Shown: positions 36,316-47,600 of the stretch, in pieces
Position numbering within the stretch: position 1 is the first letter of the stretch
Layout of the letters: each line of letters opens with the position of its first letter
Assembly (NCBI GenBank): GCA_033439795.1
Contig: JAUTDP010000011.1
Span: 1,426,001 to 1,490,000 of the forward strand
Direction: 5' to 3'
DNA from: Sordaria brevicollis
Taxonomy: Eukaryota > Ascomycota > Sordariomycetes > Sordariales > Sordariaceae
DNA length: 64,000 bases
Position numbers and translations under genes: made by a program
Notes under the pieces: generated by a model
Told to the model about the DNA's origin: nothing
What the model saw: the letters and a program-made list of their open reading frames with translations, nothing else
Databases searched by the model: none

Positions 36316-36426
36316 GGTTTTTGTCCGGGGCGCTTAACGCCTACGGTTTCATCCTACGGGGAATCGGAGATGGACCCCATGCCATATTGGCGCTATAGAT
36401 TTAGCTAGGGAATAAGATTCTTACTT
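36316..36426 (+). mobile_element. Short 5'-truncated LINE-A tail (copy 7), not RIP-changed
   Basis: This 111-bp piece matches the last bases of LINE-A (GTCCGGGGCGCTTAACGCC ... GATTCTTACTT). ATCTAAACGAAA flanks it on both sides (36,304-36,315 and 36,427-36,438), a 12-bp target duplication typical of target-primed reverse transcription. It keeps its GC content inside a strongly mutated gypsy element. Confidence 0.9.
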
Positions 36427-36769
36427 ATCTAAACGAAATAAATTATTTCCAATTTTAACGGGCTATACTATTTTTCGGCCGAATTTAAATATTTACTTAA
36501 GAATATAACCGGTCGAACGTTAATAAATAGTATCGTCGTTCCGGGGGTCTAGTTAACGCCGTCTTTCTAATAAAAAATCATTACCCCAAATCCGTTTTCG
36601 AAGGAGCCGTCGACCTAAATAAATAATATTTTATTTAGGTTAAAATAGTAGAGGATAGTAAAGTCTTTACAAATAATATTTTATAATATTTTAAATATAC
36701 TAATCTTTTTTAAAGAAGGGAATATAATAACCGTATTTTAATGGAATTTATTAACATACATCGTAAAAA

Positions 36770-37008
36770 ACTGCTTTAGAACCGGAAACGCCGATTTCTA
36801 ATCGAGGAGCGCTCTAAAATGAAAATCGACAACGGGAATCGATTTAGAAAAGTCTTTACGTCCTTTATAATATCCCGCGACGATCGTAGCGACGACGATA
36901 TATTATTGCTACCGATAATAATTAATAGCGGCGACCGTAAATTCAAAAATAGCGTTTAAAACCCGCTTATAGGATTTTTAATATATAACGATTTTAATAT
37001 AGCGCGCG
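36770..37008 (+). mobile_element. LINE-A copy 2, 5'-leader fragment
   Basis: About 239 bp of the LINE-A 5' leader, ending at the GCGCGCG block, directly followed by a second 5' end (copy 3). RIP-changed. Confidence 0.8.
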
Positions 37009-37028
37009 ATTATAAAATAAAAAAAAGA

Positions 37029-38836
37029 ATTGCTTTGGAACCGGAAACGCCGATTTCTGGTCGAGGAGCGCTCCAAAACGAAAACCGATAACGGGAATCG
37101 ATTTAGAAGGGTCTTTTACGTCCCTTACAATATCCTGCGACGATTGTAACGACGATAATATATTATTATTACTAATAATAATCAATAGCGGCGATTATAA
37201 ATTTGAAAATAACGTTTATAACCCGTTCGTAGGATTTTTAATATATAATAACCCTAACGTAGCGCGCGTTGCGAAGACTTTAGAAAAAATGTAGGAAGAC
37301 GATAAAATTATAAAGAAATTTATTGTTAAAGCGAATAAATTTTTAGATTACGACGCTATTTCGTTCGAAGATTATAATTAGGTTTATAAATTATTTAACG
37401 AATATACGAAAATCCTCGCGAAGAAAAGTAGGGTAATATATTCCGAGGTTAATAAAATTAATAATAATTAAATTATTATTAGGAAGGATTTCGACGATTT
37501 AAAAAAAATAATCCTATAAGAATTATAGAAGAATATTAAAGAAGTATTAAAAATATAGGCCAGAATTATAAAGAATATTCTTCCTAAAATTAAATGCATC
37601 CTTTAATATATTATAATTATGGGACGGACTCGGCGGGCAGTGTCGTTTTTCTCCGCGGGCAGTGTCACTGCCCGTATAGTCGACCAGAGAGGGCTTCACT
37701 CTACGGGCAGTGCTATACAAACCCCTAATCCTTAATATCCATAGTCCAAATAAGGGATTCTCTAAATGAGTAGTAATAATTTCTTGGTATTAAACAAATC
37801 GAACGTATCGCAACAACATTATATTTTTAAAAAGAATACCAGAACGCTTTAAACACGTTAAAAAAATTATATAGTACATCTGGCGATGCCTTTAAAGTAG
37901 CGTAGCGTAGCGGGCGCTAACTGCAAAGTCCTCACGTTGGCTATATTAACAGTAATTAACTATATTAGGCAGGTATTTTTAAGGGTTAGGGATTTGTATG
38001 GCACTGCCCGTATAGTCGACCAGAGAGGGTATGGCTATACGGGCAGTGTACACTGCCCGTGGAGATAAATGACACTGCCCGCCGAGTCCGTCCCATAATT
38101 ATTACCCCCCCCCCCCCCCCCCCCCCCCCGAAAATATTTTCCGTTAATTACGATTATATTTTCTTTATTCGAAATATTATAATTAATATTTAATATTTAA
38201 AGCGGACGAACGAAGAAATTAAAATTTAAATTAAAAAGATATTTCGCAATTTAAAAACCGGTATTTCTAATATTATACGAACCGTTATAAAATTATTTAC
38301 AATTAGAAATTATAAAATTATATTCGATAACGCTATACGCGAATAATATTAATAATATTAAATTTCAATTAAAAAGGTCTTTAGCGAAAAAGTATTTATA
38401 TTTTTAAATATTATTACGTTAATCGCTAAGGGGTTCCCTTAAACGAATATCGCCGAATATATAAAGATAGAAGATATTATTTATAAAATATAATAGGCGA
38501 ACCCGAATGCCTCTATTATTAAAATACGCCTATAAAAAAAAAGAATTAGCGAAGATAGGGGATTTTTTATAATAGAAATTATAATTATAAAAGCAGCCGA
38601 AGTTCTTTATAAAGGATTCCTCCTTTAGGAGGGCGGCGTATATATTTACGAATTATTTACCTCTTCGGCTAATATTTAATAATATTTTATTTATTAAGGC
38701 GTAAAATACTTAGGGAAATTTCATTATAATATTAATATTTATAAATATTATAATAAAAATAAATATAATAAAGACCGCTTTAAAGAAATAAATTATCCGT
38801 TTAACGAAAATAAATTATTAATTTTTTATATTTTAT
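37029..38836 (+). mobile_element. LINE-A copy 3, 5' part, interrupted by a MITE
   Basis: LINE-A 5' leader and ORF1 region. The hAT-like MITE at 37,621-38,094 splits it just before a 25-C tract (38,105-38,129). The copy stops at 38,836, where another element begins. Confidence 0.85.
37621..38094. mobile_element. 474-bp hAT-like MITE with palindromic subterminal repeats
   Basis: Perfect terminal inverted repeats of 24 bp begin GGGACGGACTCGGCGGGCAG. The 8-bp target ATAATTAT is duplicated at 37,613-37,620 and 38,095-38,102; other LINE-A copies have this site only once. Inside each end is a hairpin-like unit with CACTGCCCGTATAGTCGACC and a later inverted CTACGGGCAGTG. The motif CACTGCCC/GGGCAGTG occurs at least eight times in all. 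No coding frame. The 8-bp duplication points to the hAT superfamily; repeated subterminal motifs are usual transposase binding sites there. It is not RIP-changed although its LINE host is. Confidence 0.92.
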
Positions 38837-39859
38837 TGATACGGAACGTTTCATGTATATGTAGTATAAGGATTTCACATAAGCAGTAAAAATGCATGTT
38901 GATTGCCATAGCGGCCCGGCATACCGGGCCGATAAAGCGCGGTCGTAATAGTATTTACGAAAGTGGGCCCAACGCGACCGCAAGTTAGAAAAGTAGGCTT
39001 ACTGCAGAAGGATATCTTTCCTTCCGTATGTAACGTACTCTCTTTCTAATTCTTCTTTCGATATTACGCTTTATATAGGAATAATATTACATTTACTTTT
39101 ATATTAATTATAGAATTATTCTTTGAAGCGAAAGTAATCTATATTATATAGTAGCTATAACGACTTTAATTTAATTACTTTTTTTTCTTCTTTAACGATC
39201 GAATTAGGGTAAATTGTATAGAAACCTACGTATTTAGCCAATTATCGTACGCTAAAAAGTATTACAAAGTATCCGAATTATAATAAGTTATAACGCCCCC
39301 CCTAACAACCTTTTTTTTTATTACGCCGAATTATAATAAGTAAAATAAATCTACGCTTCCCTCTATCAATATAGCCGAATTATAATAAGTTATTAAATAC
39401 TATTATTTATTTAAATAATCGAATTTAAGTAAATTATACAGATAATTATTAAATTAAATAGTCGAATTTGGGTAAATTACGAAATTTCCCCCGCTTAACA
39501 AACTTCGAATTCTTATACGTCTTTATTATTTGGATCCGAAACTTTCGTCGTTAAAATATACAAAATACCCTTAACGTTAAAAATTTCCCCCCGCTTTCGA
39601 ACTTAAATAGAAAACGGGTTTTTCCTTTTATAAACGTTCTTAATAGTATTTCTTTATTAAAACGTTAATAACTTTTAAAATAAAAAATATCGTACTTTAA
39701 TAAATATAACGATAATACTAAATCTAATTATAGTATTATATATTTATTAAAGCGTTTAATAACGCCCTACGATATATAAATTATAATAAAAAATATACGT
39801 ATTTAATCCTTTAACGAATATAATAATCGCGAATCCAAAATAATAAATTTACTATTTAA

Positions 39860-40350
39860 TTAATAATAGTAATTTCTCGATCGCGACGCCATCTTCAATA
39901 ATTTTATAAAACCCCTTTTACTAATTTTTTTTAAAAAACTTAATATAAACGTAAAATTAATTAAATACGCTACAGCTTTGGCCGATTACGTAAAATAGGA
40001 GAATATACGCATTAATAAAAATATTAATTAATTAAAGAATAAAATCGACGAATATAAATAGTGTATTAAGAATATAAAAAATATAATAGAAGATTTAAAT
40101 TAAATTAATAATTAATAATATTAAAAATTAGAAATGAAAATCGATAATATAAAGAAAGGTTTTACAACTATATTTAGAATAATAATAAATGAAATAAATA
40201 AAATCGTTAATTATCGTACACTACAAACCGGTTTTATCCAATTATTTAATATTTATATTATACCCGGCCCTAAGTATTAATTATCTTCGAAATTTTATTA
40301 ACAACTTCATTACGCGCTAATTATTATCCGAATCCGAAGGATAATATAAT
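39860..40350 (+). pseudogene. Decayed coiled-coil reading frame (plus), low certainty
   Basis: A plus-strand frame of about 150 codons whose stops sit where Gln fits. It reads FLDRDAIFNNFIKP, then a Lys/Asn/Ile-rich coiled-coil-like stretch, then TLQTGFIQLFNIY. It may be a Gag-like coiled coil, or chance in AT-rich DNA. Confidence 0.3.
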
Positions 40351-41260
40351 AAATATAATTATTAATATAGTATATTATACTACCTAACTTCAAAATAACT
40401 TTCTTCGTCCAACGTCTAATATATTTTATTATTTTTCCTTACATCGGCCGTAATTTATTTACAAATATACTTAGAATAATTCTTTCATTCCCGCCGAAAA
40501 TTTTTAAAATATTATTATTTAATAAAATAATTATTTCGCCGGTTTAATATAAGCGTATTTAATTAAATCGCACCTTTATTTTTTATTTACGCACTTCTTT
40601 AAATTTTCTAATACTCCCGAGAAAAACCCTTTATTTCCTATAATAATAGAATTTCCCTTTACTATAATTAGAAAATGTATTAATTATAAATCTTTATAAA
40701 TAAACGATATTACGTTATTTCTTAATTTTTCGAAGCCGAAAAATATTTATACTTTAAATAATTTTACGATTTTTCCTTTCCGTAGAATTATTTTAAGTCC
40801 CGCCCTATTAAAATAAATAGTAAATTAGCCTCCTTTTATTTTTACAACTACGAAACCTATAATATACGTCTTTATGATTAATTAGGCAATCCCAGTATTA
40901 ACCTTGTAATAAATTAATTCGAAGCCCCCAAGAAAAAATAAATCTAAATATAATAATTCGTCTCTTATTAACCTTATTAATTTAAATATAATTAATAACA
41001 TCCTAACTTTATTAGTAAAAAAATAGAAAGTAATTATTTTTACGATAATAGGAATTAATACAAAAATTTGCCTATCGGTACTAACCTTTTTAGCCGGGGT
41101 TTTAATAATTTTAAATATACCGGTCGAAAAAGCTAAATTTAAAACCCCCAGCGTTCTTATTATAAATTTTCGAACCGCCGATAGAAAAACGTATAATAAA
41201 CTTTATTATATTATTTAAATTATAGAATATAACTTTACTTTTATAATCCTAATCCCGTAA
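40350..41260 (-). pseudogene. Unidentified decayed ORF (minus), about 300 codons
   Basis: One minus-strand frame stays open except at Gln/Trp-type stops and reads like real protein, for example RQIFVLIPIIVKIITF, ELLYLDLFFLGGFELIYYK and GNKGFFSGVLENLKK. I do not recognise the family and see no reverse transcriptase, integrase or transposase motif. It belongs to the older block interrupted by LINE-A copy 4. Confidence 0.45.
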
Positions 41261-44200
41261 ACTATTTAAAAGTAGGTATACTTTTTAATTTTGCTTTAGA
41301 ACCGGAAACGCCGATTTCTAGTCGAGGAGCGCTCCAAAACGAAAACCGACAACGGGAATCGATTTAGGAGGGTCTTTTACATCCCTTATAATATCCCGCG
41401 ACGATTATAACGACGACGATATATCGTTATTACCGATAATAATTAATAACGGTAATTATAGATTCGAAAATAGCGTTTATAACCCGTTCGCAAGACTTTT
41501 AATTTATAACGACCTTAACGTAGCGCGCGCCGCGAAAACTTCGGAAAAAACGTAAGAGGACGACGAAATTATAAAAAAATTTATTACTAAAGTGAATAAA
41601 TTTTCGGATTACGACGCCGTTTCGTTTAAAAATTATAATTAAATTTATAAATTATTTAACGAATATACGAAAATCTTTATAAAGAAAAGTAGAATAATAT
41701 ACCCCGAAGTTAATAAAATTAATAATAATTAGATTATTATTAAGAAGGATTTTAACGATTTAAAAAAGACAATCCTATAAAAATTATAGAAGAATATTAA
41801 AGAGGCGCCGAAAATATAGGCCGGAATTATAAAGGACGCTTTTCTTAAGACCGGGTCTATCCTTTAATATATTACGATTATTACCCCCCCCTCGAAAATA
41901 TTCTTTATTAATTATAATTGTACCCTCTTTATTCGAAATATTATAATTAATATTTAATATTCGAAGTAAACGAACGAAGAAATTAAAATTTAAATTAAAA
42001 AAATACTTCGCGATTTAAAGACCGGTACTTTTAATATTATACGAACCGTTATAAAATTATTTATAATTAAAAATTATAAAATTATATTCAATAACGCTAT
42101 ACGCGAATAATATTAATAATATTAAATTTAAATTAAAAAGGTCTTTAGCGAAAAAGCATTCGTATTTCTAAATATTACTATATTAATCGCTAAGGGGTTC
42201 CTTTAAACGAATATCGCCGAATATATAAGGATAAAAAATATTACTTATAAAATATAATAAACGAACCTAACCGCCTTTATTATTAAAATACGCTTATAGA
42301 AGAAAAGAATTAATAAAAATAAAGGATTCTTTATAATAGAAATTATAATTATAAAGGTAGCCGAAATTCTCTATAAAGGATTCTTCCTTTAAAAAAGCGG
42401 CGTATATATTTACAAATTATTTACCTCTTCGATTAATATTTAATAATTTTATTTTACTTATTAGGGCGTAAAATATTTAAAGAAGTTTTATTATAATATT
42501 AACGTTTATAAACGCTATAATAAAGATAAATATAATAAAAACCACTTTAGAGAAATAAATTACCCATTTAATAAAAATAAATTATCAATCTTTTATATTC
42601 TATATAAAAAGTATAAATATTATACTTTCGAAACAAAGGTATACTTTATTCTTAAAAAAATTATTACGAAGGCTATTATAAAATACGCCGAAAGGCTATA
42701 TTCATTTATATACCGGAAGGACCCTAAAAGAAATATTATATTAGAACCGGCGGCGGTAAAGGATAATAAGGATATCGATTTCTTTAATACCCCCCCTACC
42801 GCCTATATTATTATTATTCGTAAGAAGGAATTTAAAAGTAAAAATAAAAGCTATATTCGTAAACGGATTAGTAAATCCTTTATTAAATCGAAATTAATAA
42901 TTAAAAGCCCGATAAACGCGTTTACGAATTCTTAAAATTCGGGTATTCGAAATAGCGCCGGTTTAATTACCGCTATTAAATTAACTATTTAAAAGGAAAA
43001 AATTCCTATTCCTATTCTACCCGTAGGGTTAAAAAATATTCCCATATAAAATAATTAATAATTTAATTAAAAATATTCTATTAAAATATAGGGAAATTGT
43101 ACGAGAAAAGGAAATTATTATTCGAATAAGAGGAGACCTATAATATTATAACGATTTAAAAACCAAGTAGGAATTTACATAAAAATATTTATTATTTACA
43201 AAATAGTAAATATATTAGAATAAATTATTTAAAAAAAGGGAGGGCGGTTATTTATATAAATAAAAAATAAAACTTTAAAAACCTAAATTTCCGCATCGGA
43301 AAAGATTAAACTTTTATAACGTTTAAGAATTTAAAAGAATTATTAATTATTTATTCAATTTATTCCCCTATTAAAATATATAAAATACCGGAATATAAAT
43401 AAGGGTTTCCCTTCCTCGAATTCTTTAAGGAAAAACCCCCGGCAAAATATTAAATCGTAACCGTCGGAGATTTTAATTTCTATTATCCCAATTAAGATTT
43501 AGAGAATAAAATTAATCTAAAAGCCGAAAGACTCTTTATATAAATATAATAATAGCGTATATAATTTATTACCCCTAAAGGGGAGCTAACCCGTATAAAT
43601 AACGCAATATAGGAAAAAAAAAATAAAATAATCGATTACGTATAAATAATATTAAAAGTCGAAATTAAATACTAAAGGGCGTAATAGTACGAATAAATTA
43701 ATTCGGATTATTATTTTTAAGAAATTTAAATTTATACCGGAAAAAAGGTTAGGAAAGTAAAAGTAAAAGAAAATTATAATTAAAATTTAATAAATATAAA
43801 AAAGGTACGAAAAGTAGCATTATAACGGATTTCGGTCCCGGCGAAGATTAATACGAAAAAGGAATTAGAATTTATATTCGATAAATTTAATAGAGAATTT
43901 ATAAATATAATAGAAAAATTCGTCCTATATTAAAAAAAAGGTCGAAGGAGAAGAATAAAGTAATAAACGTTAAAATATAAAATAGTAATAAAAATATAAA
44001 ATAAAAATAATAAAAGTAATATAAAGAAAAGATATCTTCGAATTAAATAAAATTCGTAGAAATATTAATAAAAAAAAGAAGGATTAATACGAAAATTTAA
44101 TAAACGATATAACGAAAAAGCGTTAAAAGGGCGTTAAAAAATTTAAATAAATTTTAAACCTTTAAAAAATAAACCCGTACCCGAAACTATTTATTAATAA

Positions 44201-44369
44201 ACCTATTTAAATTCCTAATTTTTAAATAATACGAAGGAATAAAAGAAATTAAAAATTATAATAATAAGGCGAATATTTTCGCCGAATATTTCTTCCCGAA
44301 AATAAACGTCCCTATAAATTATTTATTTAATTAAATTCTTCCTTTAAATACCGGCGATTTATTATTTAT

Positions 44370-44600
44370 TAACGAATTAATTATTAAAGAAGATATTTAG
44401 GAAATTTTATTTTAGATAATTCCGAATAAAATACCGGGCGTCGATTAATATTTAAATAAATTTTTAAAAATTTATAAAGAATTATTCTAAAAAGCTATAA
44501 CCGTTTTCGCGGCTACGAATTTTCGTTTTAAGCACTTCCTATAGCGGTTTAAAAACGTAAAAGTAATCGTTCTTAAAAAGTTAGGAAAAACCGCTATATA
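44370..44600 (+). pseudogene. LINE-A copy 4 reverse transcriptase, N-terminal piece
   Basis: The frame includes NKIPGVD and FKNVKVIVLKKLGKTA, equivalents of the conserved 'PGxDG' and 'KPGK' blocks of LINE reverse transcriptases, with stops at Gln/Trp positions. It is cut by copy 5 and continues at 51,593. Confidence 0.8.
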
Positions 44601-47600
44601 AAGTAAGATTCTTATTCCCTAGCTAAATCTATAGCGTTAATATAGTATGGGGTCTATTTCCGATTCTCCGTAGGATAAAACCGTAAACGTTAAACGCCCC
44701 GGATAAAAACCCCGGCTATAATTCCCGGCGCGGACTTATCTGCGCCGTTTCTTCGGCGTTCTACGATCGCGGTATATACCTACCGCTAATACGATTAATA
44801 TCCGTTTTATCCCTTCTATTTACCGTTATATAAGAATATTAAACTATTCCGCTTTTTTAATTTATTATCCTATCCCTTTATTTATTATTACTTTCCGCTT
44901 TCTATTCTTCTACCCGTTTACTTTTTTAACCGTTATTAAATTTCTTAACCGTTAAATTTTTTTTTACTTTTTTTATCCTCTTCCTCCTCTTATAATGGTT
45001 ATATTTCTATTATAATTTATATTAATATAAGGATTTCCTTCCCTTAAATATAAAAATTCCCTATCCCCCGGGCCTTTTTAGGTTTTTCTTTCCTTTAATA
45101 ATAATAATAATCAATTCGAAATAGCTATTCCCCGTTAAAAACGCGCTAAAGCGTTCCGTAAAATAATAGAAACCTCCGACGAGGATAAGGGCGAAAATTC
45201 GTTTCCCCTTCGCTTTCCTTCATTAACCTTTATATTTAATATAATTAATACTAATATTAAAATTAATTTTAAATATATTATTAAACGCTTTATTAATAAT
45301 AAATTCTTTTATATATTAGAGAAAGGGTAAATTTTTTTTCCGTTACGTTTTATCTTTACGTTAATTTCCCCGAAATTATATTTATATTCCCTTATATTTC
45401 GCTTATACCCTCTAATTAATTAAAGCCCTTTTTACTTTTTCGGTTATCCTAGGTTATAATATTTATATAAAAGCTATTATTAAATCGATTTACTATATTC
45501 TTAATTATTTAAATAAATTATTATTTTCTATATCGTTAACGTTTCTTATTTTAATTCGTTTTTAAATAAATTTAATTAGGCTATTTAATATATTTTAATA
45601 ATTTCGCGTTATATAATCGATATACTTCGCGGTTTTTACGATTTCCGTAATACTTTTTAAAAAAAGATCGTTACTAAAGACCTAATTAATAACGAATTTT
45701 ACGACTATTTTATCCGCTTCCGTATCGTTATTAAGGAATTTACCAGCGCAATTCGCCTTTACTTTATTAACAACGGTTTTATTAATACCTTAAAGTAATT
45801 TATTTACTATAGAAAATAATTAATTAACGATTATTTCTAAAAAGGTTATCGCAAATTTTTCCTTTCTAATAAAAATAATTTAATTAATAGTTATATTCCT
45901 TTAAATAATATCCCTTATAATAATAGTAATAATTTACTCCGTAACGGTAATAGTAATTTACTTCGTAGCGGTAGCGGTGGAATTCCCCCGAATAGTAATA
46001 GTATTCGTATACTTTCTTATAATAATTCCTTAATAGAAATTAATTTACCGGTTGGTCGTCCTACCGGTTTTATTCCTATTAATAATAATTAATTCGTTTA
46101 ATATTAATTCGTAATTAATATTATACGCTAATATATTCGTTAATTTAACGAATAGAACCGTTTATTCGCTAATAATAATAAAATATTAAAAGCTTTAATT
46201 AATCGTAAAAAGAAATAATAATTAAATAAATTATCGCCTTAGTAATTTAATAGATTTTTAATTAAATAGAAATCCTCCTTCGTCTTCGTTTTAATATATT
46301 AGTAAATAAAAATAAAAGAAAAAGAAGAAAAGAAAATTAAAAATAGCGAGCGAATTCGTTTTACTATTCTTCTTTTAATTCGATTACTAGGCGGTATTTA
46401 TTCAATCGTTTTAACCGAAGTACTTATAATAAGATTTTTTCGGTTTTAATTCCATTATTTAAATAAATTTGGAATTATTCCTATATTTACGGCTAATTAA
46501 TCGTCGCGAATTATATATTTATTATCTAGAGATATTTAAACGTAATATAGTAGAACGTTTCCCATTTTAATCCGTACGAATAAATAAGGGTATCGACGTT
46601 AAGGATTCTTTTTTAAAAAAAGAAGGCCTTAAGGCCGATTATTTCTATTTTCGCTTAAACGAAGAGGGAATTTTTCATTTTCGTTAATAAATAATAATCC
46701 TTATTATCTTCCGAAGGTTAGGTTTTCTTCTACTTTTTTTTTTTTTAACCGATTATATATTATTTTATTATAATATTATTAAATTTCGGGTCGAAATTAA
46801 TAATTATAAATTTATACCGCCGATTTAATTTAATTATTACTATTATTAATTAATAATTATAGTATAATATTTATTTCCTCTTTATAGCGTCTTTTAATTA
46901 TACTTTTCGATCGAAGGTTAAAAATTTTAGCAATTATAATAATTAAATAAATACGTTTATTACCGGGGGTAATTTTATTATAATTATTATAAAATTCTCC
47001 GTTAATATTTATTCCTCTATTTATTTAATTTTAGCGGTACCGCTTTTTAATTTATTAATAAATAGTCGACCTCTCGCTTATTTTATTTAAATATAATTAA
47101 TTATTTAAATTATTATTCTTCGGACGAATTTAATTTAATTTATATAGGCGAATCTTTCTTCGAAAATTTTTATTTATTTATTAAAGTAAAAGTCGAATAA
47201 TAGGCAAAAAATTTCCGTTTTAAAATTCCATACCGGCGTAACTTTATACGTTTTGACGACGATTTTTAAATATTTAATTTAATATTTAATTAATCCGATT
47301 ATTATCCTTCGGGGTTTATTATATATTTTTATTAACTAATAGAAGGTTAAAGCTTTATATATAATTATACTTCGAATATATTTAATATAAATCTCCTTTA
47401 CGTAAACGAAGGAATAACCTTAAATTTTTATAATTAACCGGATTAGTGTATTTATTTAAATTTTTATTTTTTTTTTAATAACTTCCGCGTAGGTTCGATA
47501 ATTAAATTTATAATCCAATTAAACGCTTAAGAATTTTATCGATTTTATCGGTCGAAGTATAATATTTCCGAATTAGAAAATCTCTATTTTTAATACTTTC

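Larger units (their letters stand above)
34113..36769 (-). mobile_element. Gypsy chromovirus 3, 3' part only (minus)
   Basis: On the minus strand, integrase C-terminal sequence (FKEGDLIYIRL, RIGRLVYKLEF near 34,790-34,920) is followed by a chromodomain (EGDNVYKI near 34,640, down to about 34,490), a purine tract AGAGGAGAAGG and the LTR. The 5' part is missing beyond 36,769, where LINE-A copy 2 starts. It interrupts LINE-A copy 1. Confidence 0.8.
38837..41278 (-). mobile_element. Older retroelement-like block, left part, with candidate LTR
   Basis: New sequence replaces LINE-A at 38,837 (TGATACGG...). A candidate LTR runs to about 39,292 and is followed by CGCCCCCCC, a polypurine tract if the element runs on the minus strand. 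The first about 170 bp keep normal GC. The inner LTR boundary is uncertain because CGAATTATAATAAG and CGAATTTRRGTAAATTA motifs recur up to 39,480. The block continues at 55,448 beyond the LINE-A insertion, as shown by the 15-bp target duplication. I see no reverse transcriptase in either part, so it may be non-autonomous. Confidence 0.45.

Noticed and set aside
36770..41340. Short repeated units as a CRISPR-like array
   Set aside because: The recurring CGGAAACGCCGATTTC sequence marks LINE 5' ends at irregular, kilobase spacing in a eukaryotic genome.
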